A stretch of 64,000 nt of DNA, from contig CM077167.1 of NCBI GenBank assembly GCA_039583875.1, forward strand, positions 152,103,010-152,167,009, in the 5' to 3' direction. Positions 1 through 11,076 of the stretch are shown here, in pieces (positions within the stretch are counted from its first letter, which is position 1; the number at the start of each line of letters is the position of its first letter). The DNA is from Platanthera guangdongensis (taxonomy: Eukaryota; Streptophyta; Magnoliopsida; Asparagales; Orchidaceae). The notes beneath the pieces were generated by a model. It made no database searches. It saw nothing but the letters and a program-made list of their open reading frames with translations, and was not told the DNA's origin. Position numbers and translations under genes: made by a program.

Positions 1-1831
1 TCGTTTTTGATGAATCATGTCTCGCGGCATTTTGAATTAATTAAATCTAAACTTATAAATGCCCCTATTTTGATCGCCCCAGTTTGGGATTTACCTTTCG
101 AAATCATGTGTGATGCGAGTAATCATGCGGTAGGTGCGGTTTTAGGTCAACGAATCGCTAAGAACTTTCATCCGATTTTCTACGCTAGTAAAACTCTCAC
201 GTCTGCGCAAGAAAACTACACCACGACGGAGAAAGAGCTCTTAGCGGTTATTTTTGCTTTTGATAAATTCCGACCGTATGTTACTCTTTCTAAGGTTATT
301 GTTTTCACGGATCATTCCGCTCTGAAGTACCTCCTTTCTAAACCGGATGCCAAGCCGCGTCTTATCCGTTGGATCCTCTTACTTCAAGAATTCGACTTGG
401 AGATTCGGGATAAGAAAGGAGCGGAAAACTTAGCAGCTGATCATCTCTCTCGTCTTGAAAATCCAAATCTAGATCTTTTAAATGAAACTTTTATTAATGA
501 TTCTTTTCCGGATGAGAGTCTTTTTACTATTTCTTCATCTCCTACCCCCTGGTTTGCCGATCTGGCCAATTATCTTGTGGCCCGGGTCCTCCCAAAAGAA
601 TACTCCACTCACCAAAAGAAGAAATTCTTTTCGGAGTTGAAGTATTATTTTTGGGAAGACCCATTTCTATTTCGCATTTGTGCGGACCAGGTGGTTAGGA
701 GATGTGTTTCACGGGAAGAGGGTCACCTAATTTTAAAACATGTTCATGAAGGTCCGACTGGCGGGCACTATCAAGCTAACCGCACCGCACACAAAGTACT
801 TAGTGCTGGCTTCTATTGGCCAAGCATATTTAAAGATGCACAAATCTTTGTGGGCGGGTGCGATCGATGCCAGCGGACTGGAAATCTCTCAAATAAACAT
901 GAAATGGAACAAAACTACTTTCTCGAATGCGAAGTTTTTGATCTATGGGGCATAGACTTTGTCGGCCCATTTCCCTCCAGCTTAGGAAATAAATATATTC
1001 TAGTCGCAGTCGATTATGTTTCTAGGTGGGCAGAGGCCCAAGCTCTACCAAATAATGATGCTCGCGTTGTTGTCAAATTTTTAAAAAAATTATTTTCTCG
1101 CTTTGGTTTTCCTCGAGCGATCGTTAGTGATAGGGGAAGTCATTTTTGCAACGCTCAACTCACTAAGGCTTTAGCCAAATATGGCGTTACGCATAAATTA
1201 TCCACCGCTTATCACCCCCAAACTAACGGTCAGGTCGAGGTAGTCAATCGCGAACTTAAACGAATTTTGGAGAAAAACGTTTCTACTTCTCGTAAGGATT
1301 GGTCTTTAAAATTGGACGATGCTCTGTGGGCCTATCGGACAGCGTACAAGACCGCCATCGGTTGTACTCCTTTCCGATTAGTCTATGGAAAATCGTGTCA
1401 TCTTCCGGTAGAAGTAGAACACCGTGCGTACTGGGCGTTAAAGTTTTTTAATTTCGATCCGCACTCGGTCGGCGAGCATAGAAAAAAACCAACTAAATGA
1501 GCTTGACGAGTGGCGAGCGTACGCATATGAAAATAATAAAATTTATAAAGAACGCAACGAAATTGTATCACGATAAGAACCTCCGCCACCCTAAATTTTT
1601 TAAACCAGGCGATCACGTTCTTCTTTTTAATTCACGTTTACGACTCTTCCCGGAAAGCTTAAATCTAGATGGTCCGGACCGTTCACGGTCAAGGATGTTT
1701 TTCCTTACGGCACTGTGCTACTTTCACACCCCGATAAGGGGGACTTTAAAGTTAATGGTCATAGACTTAAACTCTATTTCTCTAATGATTCTGTGACTCC
1801 TGCAAAGGAGAATCTTCTTTTTGATTCTTAG
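1..1831 (+). pseudogene. Gypsy pol 3' part: RNase H and integrase
   Basis: The reading frame is open from base 1 to a stop at 1498-1500 (about 500 residues) and continues in other frames to about 1830. RNase H spans roughly residues 1-150, with conserved acidic sites in [18 protein letters not shown] and AADHLSR. Integrase follows: an HHCC zinc finger (HEGPTGGHY to CDRCQRTGN, about residues 245-300), then the DDE core with [17 protein letters not shown] and [10 protein letters not shown]. The C-terminal domain (FKPGDHVLLF) sits after at least two frameshifts between 1490 and 1600, so the copy is broken. The coding similarity ends near a TAG at about 1830. Enzymatic roles (RNA strand removal, cDNA insertion) are family knowledge. 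Confidence 0.9.
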
Positions 1832-3748
1832 TTTTTATCTTGGACATTTTATTTCTGGACTTATTATTATTATTCTGAAACTCTTTTATTCGGACTTTAA
1901 ATGATTGTAATAAAAAAAAACATTATCGGGCATCTGCCCATGGACTCTTTCTCCTTTTCTTTTATTTTGCTCTTTCTACCGGAGGCCAATCAAGTCCATG
2001 ATCGTGGTCGCCGCTCCGCCGCTGCTGATATCAGATGGATCAAGTCATACCTGCTGACGATCAAGTACTCTAAAAAGCAAGCATGGGGGAGCGACATCCG
2101 CCTTCATCTCACGAACCCGGGGAAGTCCTGTTCTTTTTTATTATTTTTCCTGCATTTTTCTTTTTCTCTTCTTCTCAGTCCCCTTCTCTTTTTCTTTATG
2201 TTTTCTTCATTGAGGGCAATGAAGGATTTAAGCATGGGGGGTCTAGTTTCTTTTGGGTTCTTCTTCTTTCAAAAAAATTTTTTATTAGTATAGTATTTTA
2301 TGTTATCAACATCTAAAATCCAAAAATTATAAAATACAAAACCCAAAAAAAAAATTAGAAAAACAAAAATAAAAAAAAATTGTGCTAAAATCTATTTGAA
2401 AAACAAAACCTAAAATTATTTTCTATCTTTATTTTTATGTTTCTTCTATGATGTGTAGGCCCGTGCGGTTCCTTAGTTCTATTTAGATTTCTTTGAATAG
2501 GTTTTCTAAATTTATCAGTTTAACATAGTTTAGTTCTACTAGTTTCTTTTTCTTAAATATAGGCATCCGATTTTTACGTTTTAAGTTAGCAATTTGTAGT
2601 TATGTCTTTTTATTCGGTTAGTTGCTTACGAATGGTTGCTAGGTATCATTAGCTCTTTTTCATTTGCGAGGTAGTCTTTCTTGGTGTCTAGAACTTGTAC
2701 CAAGCTACTCTCGAAGCATTTGCGCCGTTTTTACGTTCTTTAGAAATGATTTAGGCCAACCATTTGAATAGTTTGAGCTTTTCTTGCCCACCAAAAACAA
2801 AACCCTTGCAAAACAATTTTGGGCCTTTTCCTTATTTTCTTTGTTTTTAGCTCCACCTTTCATTTCATTATGTTCACCAAAGCCAAATATCTTTCCTATT
2901 TTTGCACTATAAATTTGAGCTTAAAAATTATTTTTGTGGGAAGGATATTATTTTTGAAATGATTAGAAATTCTCAAGCTCATTTTTTGGAGCTTTCTTAT
3001 CAAATGTTATTCAAAAGGAAAAAATTGAGAAAGAGAAAAAAATATATATCATTACAAAATCAAAAAAAAAAAAAATGAATGCAAAAAGTTTATGTTTGGC
3101 CAAGTTTATAAAAGAAAAATTTTCATGGCCTTTTTGTTGTAGTTTCATATTGGAGAAATGACATTCTCATTACTTCTCATTTTTTTTATGCTATTATTAT
3201 TTTTTGAGCTCACCTTGGTTTAGTGCCTAAAACCTTCATGTTTATCTTTGATTCCACTTCCTAATCATTTACCTAAGCCAAGTTTTAATGCCTAGTAGAA
3301 GTCCTAATGATCTTAGAACTTAATTTCGCGTAGTGGAGAAAGTGTGAACGTACAAGCCTATGGCCACCATCATTGATGGATTTCTTTGGAGGTTATCTTG
3401 GAGTGTCTTAGGGTTAATGTTTATCTAGCAACCTAGTAGTTTGTTAATGCGCCGTTTACTTAGAACCTCTACTTTTTGTTGTCCTTATTCTCATTTATTT
3501 TGGATGCCTTGTTTTTAAGATTTAGAAATGTGTAGACTTTTCTTATGTTCTAATGATATTTTTAGGTCTCCACTTTCAAGTTTTCTACTGTGCACTTCTC
3601 ACCCCACTAGTTGTTAAACATAGGAATTAGGATAGTTTAATTTTTCATGTTTTGTTTTTCTAAATTATGAAACCTAAATTAGCTTTGTTGATTTTCTATT
3701 TCCTACCCTAGTTTTTATTTCTATTTGCTTGAGGGCAAGCAAATGTCT
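1832..3748 (+). other. Non-coding tail of Athila-type element
   Basis: AT-rich, no convincing coding region. Short ORFs at 1901-2316 are T-rich low-complexity translations. Many Athila elements have an env-like region here. I see no remnant that I can recognise. A 14-base A run lies near 3062-3075. Confidence 0.7.
2207..2246 (+). other. Internal polypurine-tract-like motif
   Basis: Reads TTGAGGGCAATGAAGG followed by TTTAAGCATGGGGGG. It is nearly the same as the true tract before the LTR (GAGGGCAAGCAAATG, then CTAAGCATGGGGGAA at 3749). A matching internal copy occurs in the minus-strand element at 42612-42647. Confidence 0.55.
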
Positions 3749-3763
3749 AAGCATGGGGGAATT
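3749..3763 (+). other. Polypurine tract
   Basis: AAGCATGGGGGAATT lies directly before the LTR start TGATGAC. It is the expected plus-strand primer. Confidence 0.85.
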
Positions 3764-5803
3764 TGATGACTAGTTTTAGTCATCCTTTTTGGGGGTAATT
3801 TAGTTTTTCAAAATGCCTAATTTTATTTATATTTTATGTTTGTTATTTCATGTTTTAATGTTTCTTTAAAATATTTTAATTCCTAGTGTTATTAGAGTTT
3901 TGATATAAAATTCTATATAGTCTTACTTTATGTGTTATGTCATTATATATTATGTTATGTTATGATACGTTTTAATTTTAAGGTTGTAATATTTCTATTA
4001 TGTTTAAAATCTTGTTTTAACTTTAACTTTGTTATGTTATGTTTTTAAAATCTATATAGTGTTATGTTATGTTATGTTTTAAACTTTGTTTTAATTTTGT
4101 TATGACTAATTCATGTCTTGTTTTGTTTTATTTTAGGTCTAAAGTCCAAGCTTGGTGCAGCCCACAATTTGCATGGCCGGCTTCTTCCCCACATTGGTGC
4201 AGCCCACATTGATAAAGCCTACATGATGCAACCCTCAAGCTCAAGTCCAAACCCATTGCATGTAGAACCCGAGCCACAACAAGCCCCTACCCGAGCCACC
4301 TAGCCAACCCGAGCCCATGCAGCCCTCAAAGCCCCTACCCGAGCCACCAAACAGCCCCTACCCAAACCCAAAGCAGCCCACCTAGCCTACCCAGCCCCCT
4401 ATGTAGCCCATTTAAGCCCACATGGCCGGCCACCCCCTCTCTCTCCTTTATTTCTCTTGCCACCTTTCAATCCATGCATGCATCATAATATTCCCTCTCC
4501 CTCCTCATTGATTTCTCTATCATTCAATATTATATTCATGCATTCCTCCTACATGGCCGGCCACCTTTTAATCAATTACATGCATGTTTTCTTTCTCTCT
4601 CCCTTCCATTTATTGCATGCATGCACTCATGCTTGGCCGGCCCCCTCTCCTCTCTCCCCCCTTTTATTATTTTCTCCTCCATTTATTCCTCATGCATCCC
4701 CCACTCATCCTTTCCCTCCTCATTAATTTCTCTATCCATGCACCTTGCCACCAATACATTGAACCCACCTCCTCTTTCTTCCCCCAAATTAAATAATGTG
4801 CATGCATCTTCTCCATCCTACTTGGCCGGCCACCCCCCTTGCCCCCTCTTCTTCTTTCCATTCTAGAATCTTCCCTCCTCATCTATAAAAGGCACCATGG
4901 TCTCATGCTTTGGAGAGTTGGATTTTGGAGAGCAAGTGAAGTTCTAGTTCAAGAGAGTGCTTTCTTTTTGCTTACATGTTGTTAGTGTAATCTTTTCTTT
5001 TCAATTAGTGCAAGTTTTCCTTATAGCCTAATCTAGTCTTTTTAATATTTTGTACACTCTTTTTATTTGCAAGTAATGAAATTCTCTTCTATTTGTTTCG
5101 TTGTTTCTTTTTGCAATATGCGTAGCTAATCTTCTTTTAGCATTTGATCATGAGGATCCATGATTTGAAATGAGAATTATTTTTATTTCATAGTTTTATT
5201 TTCACGTAATTCTACTCGGTCCTTCTTTGATTTATTTTGTGTCGACTCCGTATTTCCGGTATACGGTAGTAGGCTTATGATCTCATATTCGAGTAGCCGA
5301 GAGGCTCGTGGATGTGAAAGATCACTCAAAGAAGGAAGGAGTTGAACGCAACCCTAGAGATAGGACGACGTAAATCCTCCGGATTGGAGTCAAATCCAAT
5401 AGTGCGGATCACCTCGATAATGCAACTTTAGGCTTTTTCGGTTTGTAAAGAGATTTCGATCGAAAAGTCTATAAGTTAGGAGACCTAATGCTCTAGCGAG
5501 ATTTTGTCTTATTTTCGGATCCGTCACGGCCGAGTTGGATTTGCAAATTTAAAACTATGCCCTTTTATTTTCTCATTTCATTTCATGGTGAATCAATGAT
5601 CGAATGCTAGCTTTTTTTTATATAAGTTTTCGTCTCGAATTTATCGTTCCTTTTGCTTCTTAAAAAATTCTCAATTCCCTTTAATTTTCCGGTAGGATAA
5701 TAGTTAGAGCGCGAGTAGAAGTACTTGACAACCCCGTGTTTAAATACGACCTTGGTACTACAATTCGACAGGTACGCTTGCCTGTTCGGGTTTTGGCCCA
5801 TCA
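3764..5803 (+). repeat. 3' LTR of Athila-type element (about 2.04 kb)
   Basis: Starts TGATGAC after the polypurine tract and ends CCCATCA at the junction with the Tat-type element. Around 5290-5410 it carries a stretch (GCCGAGAGGCTCGTGGATG, then a GGATTGGAGTCAAATCC segment) that is also recognisable in the reverse complement of the LTRs at 26498 and 55319. The final part (CTACAATTCGACAGGTACG) also matches those LTR ends. TATA box at 4884. The exact 3' end is inferred from the TG..CA rule and from where the neighbouring integrase resumes. Confidence 0.8.
4174..4890 (+). promoter_or_regulatory. U3 TGGCCGGCCA cluster with TATA box
   Basis: Five copies or near copies of the palindrome TGGCCGGCCA (4174, 4423, 4554, 4634, 4823), mixed with CATGCATG words and C/T-rich tracts, lead up to CTATAAAAGG (TATA at 4884-4890). 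The TATA box is a confident reading. A regulatory role for the palindromes is inference. Confidence 0.6.
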
Positions 5804-6186
5804 CTTAGCCAACGCCTTCACTTCAATCCATTTTGAAAAGTAATCTACCATGACCAGCAGGAACTTCCTCTGACCACTAGCCTGGGAAAAGGACCCACCA
5901 GATATAGCCCCCATATTAGGAAGGGCTAGGTAGCCGTGATTGTTCGTTGCCTCTGGGCGGGAAGGAGTTGGAGGGGGGCGAACTCCTGACACTTTTGACA
6001 TCTTTTTGTGAATTCTTCCGTGTCTTTCCTGAGAGTAGGCCAGAAGTATCCCTGTCTCAACACTCTCCCTTCTAAAGTCCGACTCCCTGAGTGACTCCCA
6101 CATTCTCCTAAGTGAATTTCTTCCAGGATCCTTGGAACCTCCTCCTCAGATACGCATCGATCCAGCAGACTTTAGAACGTATTACA
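5804..6186 (-). pseudogene. Integrase N-terminal part of Tat-type pol
   Basis: The minus strand shows the zinc finger: two His in HLGECGSH, then two Cys in RCQKCQEF, with GYFWPTL between, followed after a frameshift by the core start (FLLVMVDYFSKWIEV). The first catalytic Asp region is degraded. The protein stops dead at 5804 in VKALAK, where the Athila-type LTR takes over. Nothing of the rest of the DDE core is present on this side. Confidence 0.85.
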
Positions 6187-7180
6187 TTACAATGCTAGAT
6201 CTTTCGACAGGTAGTACGCTGTTTTATACCTGACCCGCTTCTTATCAAGATCGATATCGGGAAGTTGTCCCGAAGTCAAGAAAGTGATGAAGGGGTCCAT
6301 CCAAGACGCTTGCTGGTTTATCTCCATGAGTTCTCCCTCTTCTATGGATGGCTTAAAATGCTCTGTCTCCGTTCCTCCGGCTCGAGGGCCGTATTTGGCT
6401 AGTTGGTCAGCCTGAGCGCTTTCATCCCTCGGGACATGCTGAATCGAAAAACTACGAAACTGACCAATGATCTCTTTGACCTTTCGCAGGTATAGCTGGA
6501 GGGTGGGCTCCCTCGCTTCAAACTCCCCTTTTATCTGGCTCGCAACCACCATAGAGTCGATGGAGACCCTAATGTCTTGTATGCCTAACTTTCGAGATAA
6601 CCTGAGCCCTGTGATGATCGCCTCATATTCTGCTTGGTTGTTGGTGATCACGAAGTGGATCTTCAAATCCTGCTCAATTTTGGTCACCTTTGGACTTACC
6701 AAGTTCATTCCTCCTCCAAAGGAATTTTTTCCTGACGCTCCATCTACCAGCATCTTCCAAGCCGCTCGAGGGGGTACTTCGGCCTCTTGGATCTCCACTA
6801 CGTAATCTGCTAGGAAGTCGGCCACCGCCTGTGTTTTGATTGCAAGCCGAGGAGTAAAGGTAAGGTCGAATTCACTGAGCTCGATTGACCATTTAGCCAA
6901 CCTCCCAGAGTGCTCCACCCCCTCCAAGATGCGACGGAGGGGGTGATCCGTCACCACCTGAATCGAATGGGCCTAAAAATACGGCCTAAGCTTCCTGGAC
7001 GATATGATGAGAGTAAATGCTAGCTTTTCGAGGATGTTGTACCCTAGTTCTGCCTTCTTTAAGACTGTGATCACGTAATAGATCGGGAATTGCTTATTTC
7101 CTTACTCTTGTATAAGAATCGAACTCAAGACCCCGGTCCCCACCCCTAGGTATAAGAACAAGACCTCCCCTTACATCGGC
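6187..7180 (-). pseudogene. Dual RNase H region of Tat-type pol
   Basis: 6187-6957 is open for 256 residues. Its first 50 residues are the end of the usual RNase H (VTDHPLRRIL to VADFLADYV). They are followed by a complete second RNase H with WKMLVDGASG, NNQAEYEAII, IDSMVV and HVPRDESAQADQLAK. These show the acidic residues expected in the active site. The 6958-7180 stretch holds the start of the first RNase H in broken frames. The second domain is the hallmark of the Tat group. It remains open over about 130 residues. Confidence 0.9.
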
Positions 7181-7182
7181 CA

Positions 7183-8112
7183 CTAGAGTAGAGGCGTCTG
7201 GGTGAGCTGCTGCTTTAGAGCCTGAAAAGCCTCCTCGCACTCAGGGGTCCATTCGAACTTCTTGCCTCCTCTTAACGTCCGGAAGAAAGGTGAGCATTTT
7301 TCTCCGGCTCGGGAGAGGAACATGCTTAGTCCGGCCAGCTTGCCGGTGAGATGTTGAAACTCTTTGGTATTTCTGGGAGATTCCAGCTCTAGGATTGCCT
7401 TTACCTTATCGGGATTGGGTTCTACTGCCGATGGGGTAAGGAGATGCCCTAGGAACCTTCCCCTATTGGCTCCAAAAATACATTTCAGGGGGTTGAGCCT
7501 CATTTTATATTTTCTTAAGGTTCCAAAGGTTTCCTTAAGATCCAAGACATGAGATCTGAGGTTCCGGCTTTTGATCATCAGGTCATCCACATAAACTTTG
7601 AGGTTCCGCCCTTTCCGCTCTCGGAAGATCTGATCCATCATTCTTTGATAGGTCGCCCCCATATTTTTTAACCCAAAGGGCATCATGTTAAAACAGAATC
7701 ATCCATCCTCCGTGATGAAGGTGACGTCCTTGACATCCGGAGGGTGCATGCATATTTGGTGGTATCCTGAAAACGCATCTAGAAAACTCATTAGCGAGAA
7801 ACCGACGGCTGAGTCAACCAGCGCGTCGATTCGAGGCAGAGGGTAACAATCATTAGGGCATGCTTTATTCAAGAGAGAGAAATCTATACACATTCTCCAC
7901 TTACCCTCCCCCTTTTTTACCATTACAACATTGCTTACCCAACCCGGATACTTACAGGCAGACACAAACCTTGCCTTAAGCAGCTTTTCTACCTCCTCTC
8001 TGATGGGTCCGACCATCTTAGTGGCGATGGCCCTCTTCTTCTGTTGCGCGGGGCGAGTGTTGGGGTCGAGGTTTAGATGGTGGCAGGCCACATCCTCATC
8101 GACCCCTGGCAT
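7183..8112 (-). pseudogene. Reverse transcriptase of Tat-type pol
   Basis: Two open segments in order: 8112-7699 (fingers and palm, with KWRMCIDFSLLNKACP and SFLDAFSGYHQI) and 7686-7183 (MMPFGLKNMGATYQRMMD, the catalytic YVDDLMIK, and thumb/connection GRFLGHLLTP). A stop between 7686 and 7699 separates them (a glutamine-like codon position reads TAA or similar in the minus frame), so the domain is nearly complete but interrupted. YVDD is intact. Confidence 0.9.
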
Positions 8113-8994
8113 GTCAGCCGCGCTCTAGGAGAAGATGTCAATATTCCTCTGCACGCATGCCTTGATCTCCTCTTGGTCTTCTAGACTGAGCTCGCCGCTG
8201 ACCTTTATCTTCTCTTTTCTTCCTTCTTTAGTGAGGATCTCCATCTCTAGTACCTCCATGACTGTCTTCAGCCTTGACGACTCCTCTTCTTTCTCTTTCT
8301 CTCACAGCATATCCTGCTCTCTGGCTTCCTGGTTCATTGCCTCGTGCTCAATAACAGTCACCACCATTTATTCCCAAAGCTTCTCCATCTCCATATCGCT
8401 AGTGCTCCCTCCTTCTAGTAGTAAAATTCTTCTTTTTTCTAGCCTGGCTTCCCTCCGGGCGACCCTCCTGCTTCCTCCATCTTTCTCTTTTCCTTCCTCC
8501 TCCCTCCATCTTCCATCGACTCCTTTTGCTCTTCCACCTCCATCTCGACATCTTTCTCTCCCGCCGTTTTCGGCTCCACCTCAATGCCTCCTACCATCTA
8601 CACTTCTCTTTCTCCTCCGTCCCCTCTTCTTATTTCTCATGTTCCATCCCCATCTCCCATCCTTCTCTCCTGCCGTTTTCGGCTCCACCGCAATGCCTCC
8701 TACCATCTCCACTTCTCTTTCTCCTCCGTCCCCCTCTTCTTCTTTCTCCTCTTCCATCCCCATCTCTCCATCCTTCTCTCCCGCCATTTCCGGCTCCACC
8801 GCAATGCCTCCTACCATATCCACTTCTCTTTCTCCACCGTCCTCCTTTTCTTCTTTCTCCTCTTCGATCCCCATCTCTCTATCCTTCTCTCCTGCCTTTT
8901 CCGGCTCCACCGCAATGCCTCCCTCCATCTAGACTCCCTCTCCTTCATCCTCTTTTTCTTTCTCCTCCTCTGCTTCACCATCGAACTCATGATG
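8113..8994 (-). pseudogene. Acidic linker between protease and RT
   Basis: The minus strand encodes a Glu/Lys/Gly-rich segment built from a 37-residue repeat (see 8551-8935), followed by degraded sequence up to the RT. The plus-strand Ser/Pro/Leu-rich ORFs over the same bases are its antisense shadow. I know of no function for it. A spacer between protease and RT is plausible. Confidence 0.6.
8551..8935 (-). repeat. 111-bp in-frame tandem repeat (about 3.5 copies)
   Basis: The plus-strand landmark TTCTCTC-C-GCC followed by TTTCGGCTCCACC and CAATGCCTCC recurs near 8551, 8661, 8771 and 8882, a period of 110-111 bases. On the minus strand this is a 37-residue unit containing GGIAVEPE, AGEKD and a Glu/Lys run. 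Confidence 0.85.
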
Positions 8995-9560
8995 CTATTT
9001 TTCCATCCTCTTCCCCATCTCCTCGGCCTCTCCCTGCCATGAGATGGTGTTTAACACCGTCACGTAGCATTCCCTAGCCGCCTTTGGGTCTCCCCGTACT
9101 CTGATTTGAGTACCTCCGACATTGAGCTTCAGGCATTGGTGGAAAGAGGATGACACAAATCTAAAAGCACTGATCAAGGGGTTCCCAAAAATGGCATTGT
9201 AACTACTGGAGGCATCCACTATGACAAAACGGCAGTTCCTGGATAGCTCCCCCCCCCCAGGGTTACCTGGAGTCCCACTCCACCCTCGACGTCCTTCCTC
9301 TCTCCTGAGAATCCGAACAATGGTCCATCTGCTGCCAGCACCCTTCGGGCCTCCACCCTCATCTCGTTAAACACCTTTTGAAAATAACATTTTCTGAGCT
9401 TCCATTTTCAACCAGGATGCGCAATACCGCGAAGTTTTCAATGGCAGTTCGGATCACCAGTGCGTCACAGAAGGGGTCTTCATGGTCTAGTATGACTTTT
9501 TGAGAAAAGGTGATCTTCTCATCCGGGGGAGGGGCTTGTGACATCGAAGCTATGCTCCGA
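8995..9560 (-). pseudogene. Aspartic protease of Tat-type pol
   Basis: The minus-strand frame 9619-9359 carries DHEDPFCDALVI and the active-site region ILVENGSSENV. The frame 9219-8995 carries the C-terminal part (DASSSYNAIFGNPLISAFR). The family active site is D-T/S/N-G-S. Here the first residue reads E (GAA on the minus strand), which should abolish protease activity. The two parts are separated by stops. Confidence 0.75.
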
Positions 9561-11076
9561 CGGTACATGGTATGAAGGATCGCCTTTCGGGCAAAATCTA
9601 TCCCGACCCCCACCCCCATGGATTACTCTAATTCCCCCTCGGTCCCCTAAATACGCTCGATCCACACATCGGTGTTCCTCTCCGATCCCGGTCTCCTCCA
9701 CTATCTGCACCGGCCTCTGCTGCTCTCCTACTCCCCTAGCTATTCTCATTTCCAAGAATTCCGGACATGTAGCCGTTGCGTGACCCTCCTCCTCGTGGAA
9801 CTCACAGTATTGTAATGCTACCTCCTCCCCTCGCCTCCCCTCTTGAGGTTTTCTCCTCCATCTAGCTCCTGCTCCTACTCTTACTCTCTCTCGTCCTCTA
9901 CCTCTCCCTCGGTCGATGGCCATAGCTTGATGGGGCGGAGGTAGGGGTGGTCTATGACCGTACCCCCACCCCTGTTGGTTAAATCTTCCATGTCCTCCTG
10001 GTTGGTTCCTTCCCCCTAGGGAAATCCTCTCCCTTGCCCTTGGGCAGGGCCTACCTGCTACCTCCATCCTAACTCCTGGTACGTTGTGCCCTCGGCTCTT
10101 CTCTTCTCCTCCCTTCTTGTTGTCTCCCTCCTCCTGATTCTCTTAATTCTACCTCCGTCAGCCTTGCTAGCGTTTTTTGCAAAAGCTGGATTTGCCGCCT
10201 CCATTGCTATTTCCTTTGTTGCCTTCTCCATCAACCCTTCAAATGATAGTGGCGCCTTCCGAGTGAGGCTCATCTTGAATAAGCCCTCCCGTAGTCCCAC
10301 GGTAAAGGCCATCTGGAGGGCGAATCCAGGCAACTACTGAATATCCAAGATCTCCTCCTGGAATCTGTCTACTTATTAACTAGGGACTCATCCGCCCTCT
10401 TATTAATCAGAAAAAATCGACTCCGGGTTCTTCTTCCTCTTCTTTGAAGTTGAGAAACGCAACAGAAAGCTCCTGATCAGGTCTTCGAAGTTTATATCTA
10501 GCCTGTTGTGAGCTGATAAAACCATTCCCTAGCCTTATGCTTCAGAGTGATGGCAAAAAGACGACACTTGAACGTATCAGTCATCGGCCTGATCGAAACT
10601 GAATCCTCGAACCATTGCAGGTGCTGGAGGGGATCATCTTTCCCCACATAATATTTCATCTCAGGTTCCCTGAACCCTTCCGGGATGGGAGCTGATAGGA
10701 TCAACTCACAAAACAGTGACCCTCTCGCCCATGGTCTCGCCGCCCCCACACGAATGACAACTTCCCCTGGCGAGATGGTGCTCGCAGGGCTCGGGAACAA
10801 CTCCCTTCCCGCCATCTCTCACCCACCTACTTCCACCATCACTTCCTTCCTAGGTCGCCTCACTAGGGCATCTTCTCCCACTCTTGTCGATATGAGCTCT
10901 TCCTGTACCGTGAGAGTAGGCACCTGAGGCAGCGGTGTCGAACAATCACCCTATCGTGAGATCCCCTGCAGCATGCCCATAATGCCTTTTATTGATGCCA
11001 TGAAATCCTCCCTTCCAACGAATCCTCCCGGGTTATCTGACCCATCTCCGTCTCCTTCTCTATGACCTCCCTCCAT
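9561..11076 (-). pseudogene. Gag of Tat-type element
   Basis: A probable start ATG lies at 11076 (MEGGHREGDG). The capsid-like part is at 10815-10498 (PIPEGFREPEMKYYVGKDDP and CRLFAITLKHKAREWF). A basic stretch at 10333-10058 contains LTRKAPLSFEGLMEKA. An RG-rich tail follows, with a zinc-knuckle-like YCEFHEEEGHATATC at about 9800. At least four frame breaks are present. Role: virus-like particle shell protein, by family. Confidence 0.8.

Larger units (their letters stand above)
1..5803 (+). mobile_element. Athila-type Ty3/Gypsy element, 3' half
   Basis: The left edge of the window lies inside the element's pol. What remains is RNase H, integrase, a 1.9 kb non-coding tail, a polypurine tract and the 3' LTR. 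Domain order (RNase H before integrase) is that of Ty3/Gypsy. The integrase and tail resemble the two other Athila-type elements in this window, and the LTR 3' end shares a degraded U5-like stretch with the minus-strand element at 26498-56899. The LTR ends at 5803, exactly where the minus-strand Tat-type integrase begins, so this element most likely inserted into that integrase. The five bases after the LTR (CTTAG, 5804-5808) are the expected target duplication, but the other copy is outside the window. Confidence 0.9.

Noticed and set aside
4457..4882. Small ORFs in the C/T-rich LTR region
   Set aside because: Low-complexity translations in several frames of the U3 region.
8135..9042. Long Ser/Pro/Leu-rich plus-strand ORFs (8135-8932, 8526-9077, 8584-9042)
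   Set aside because: Antisense of the acidic 37-residue repeat of the minus-strand Tat-type polyprotein.
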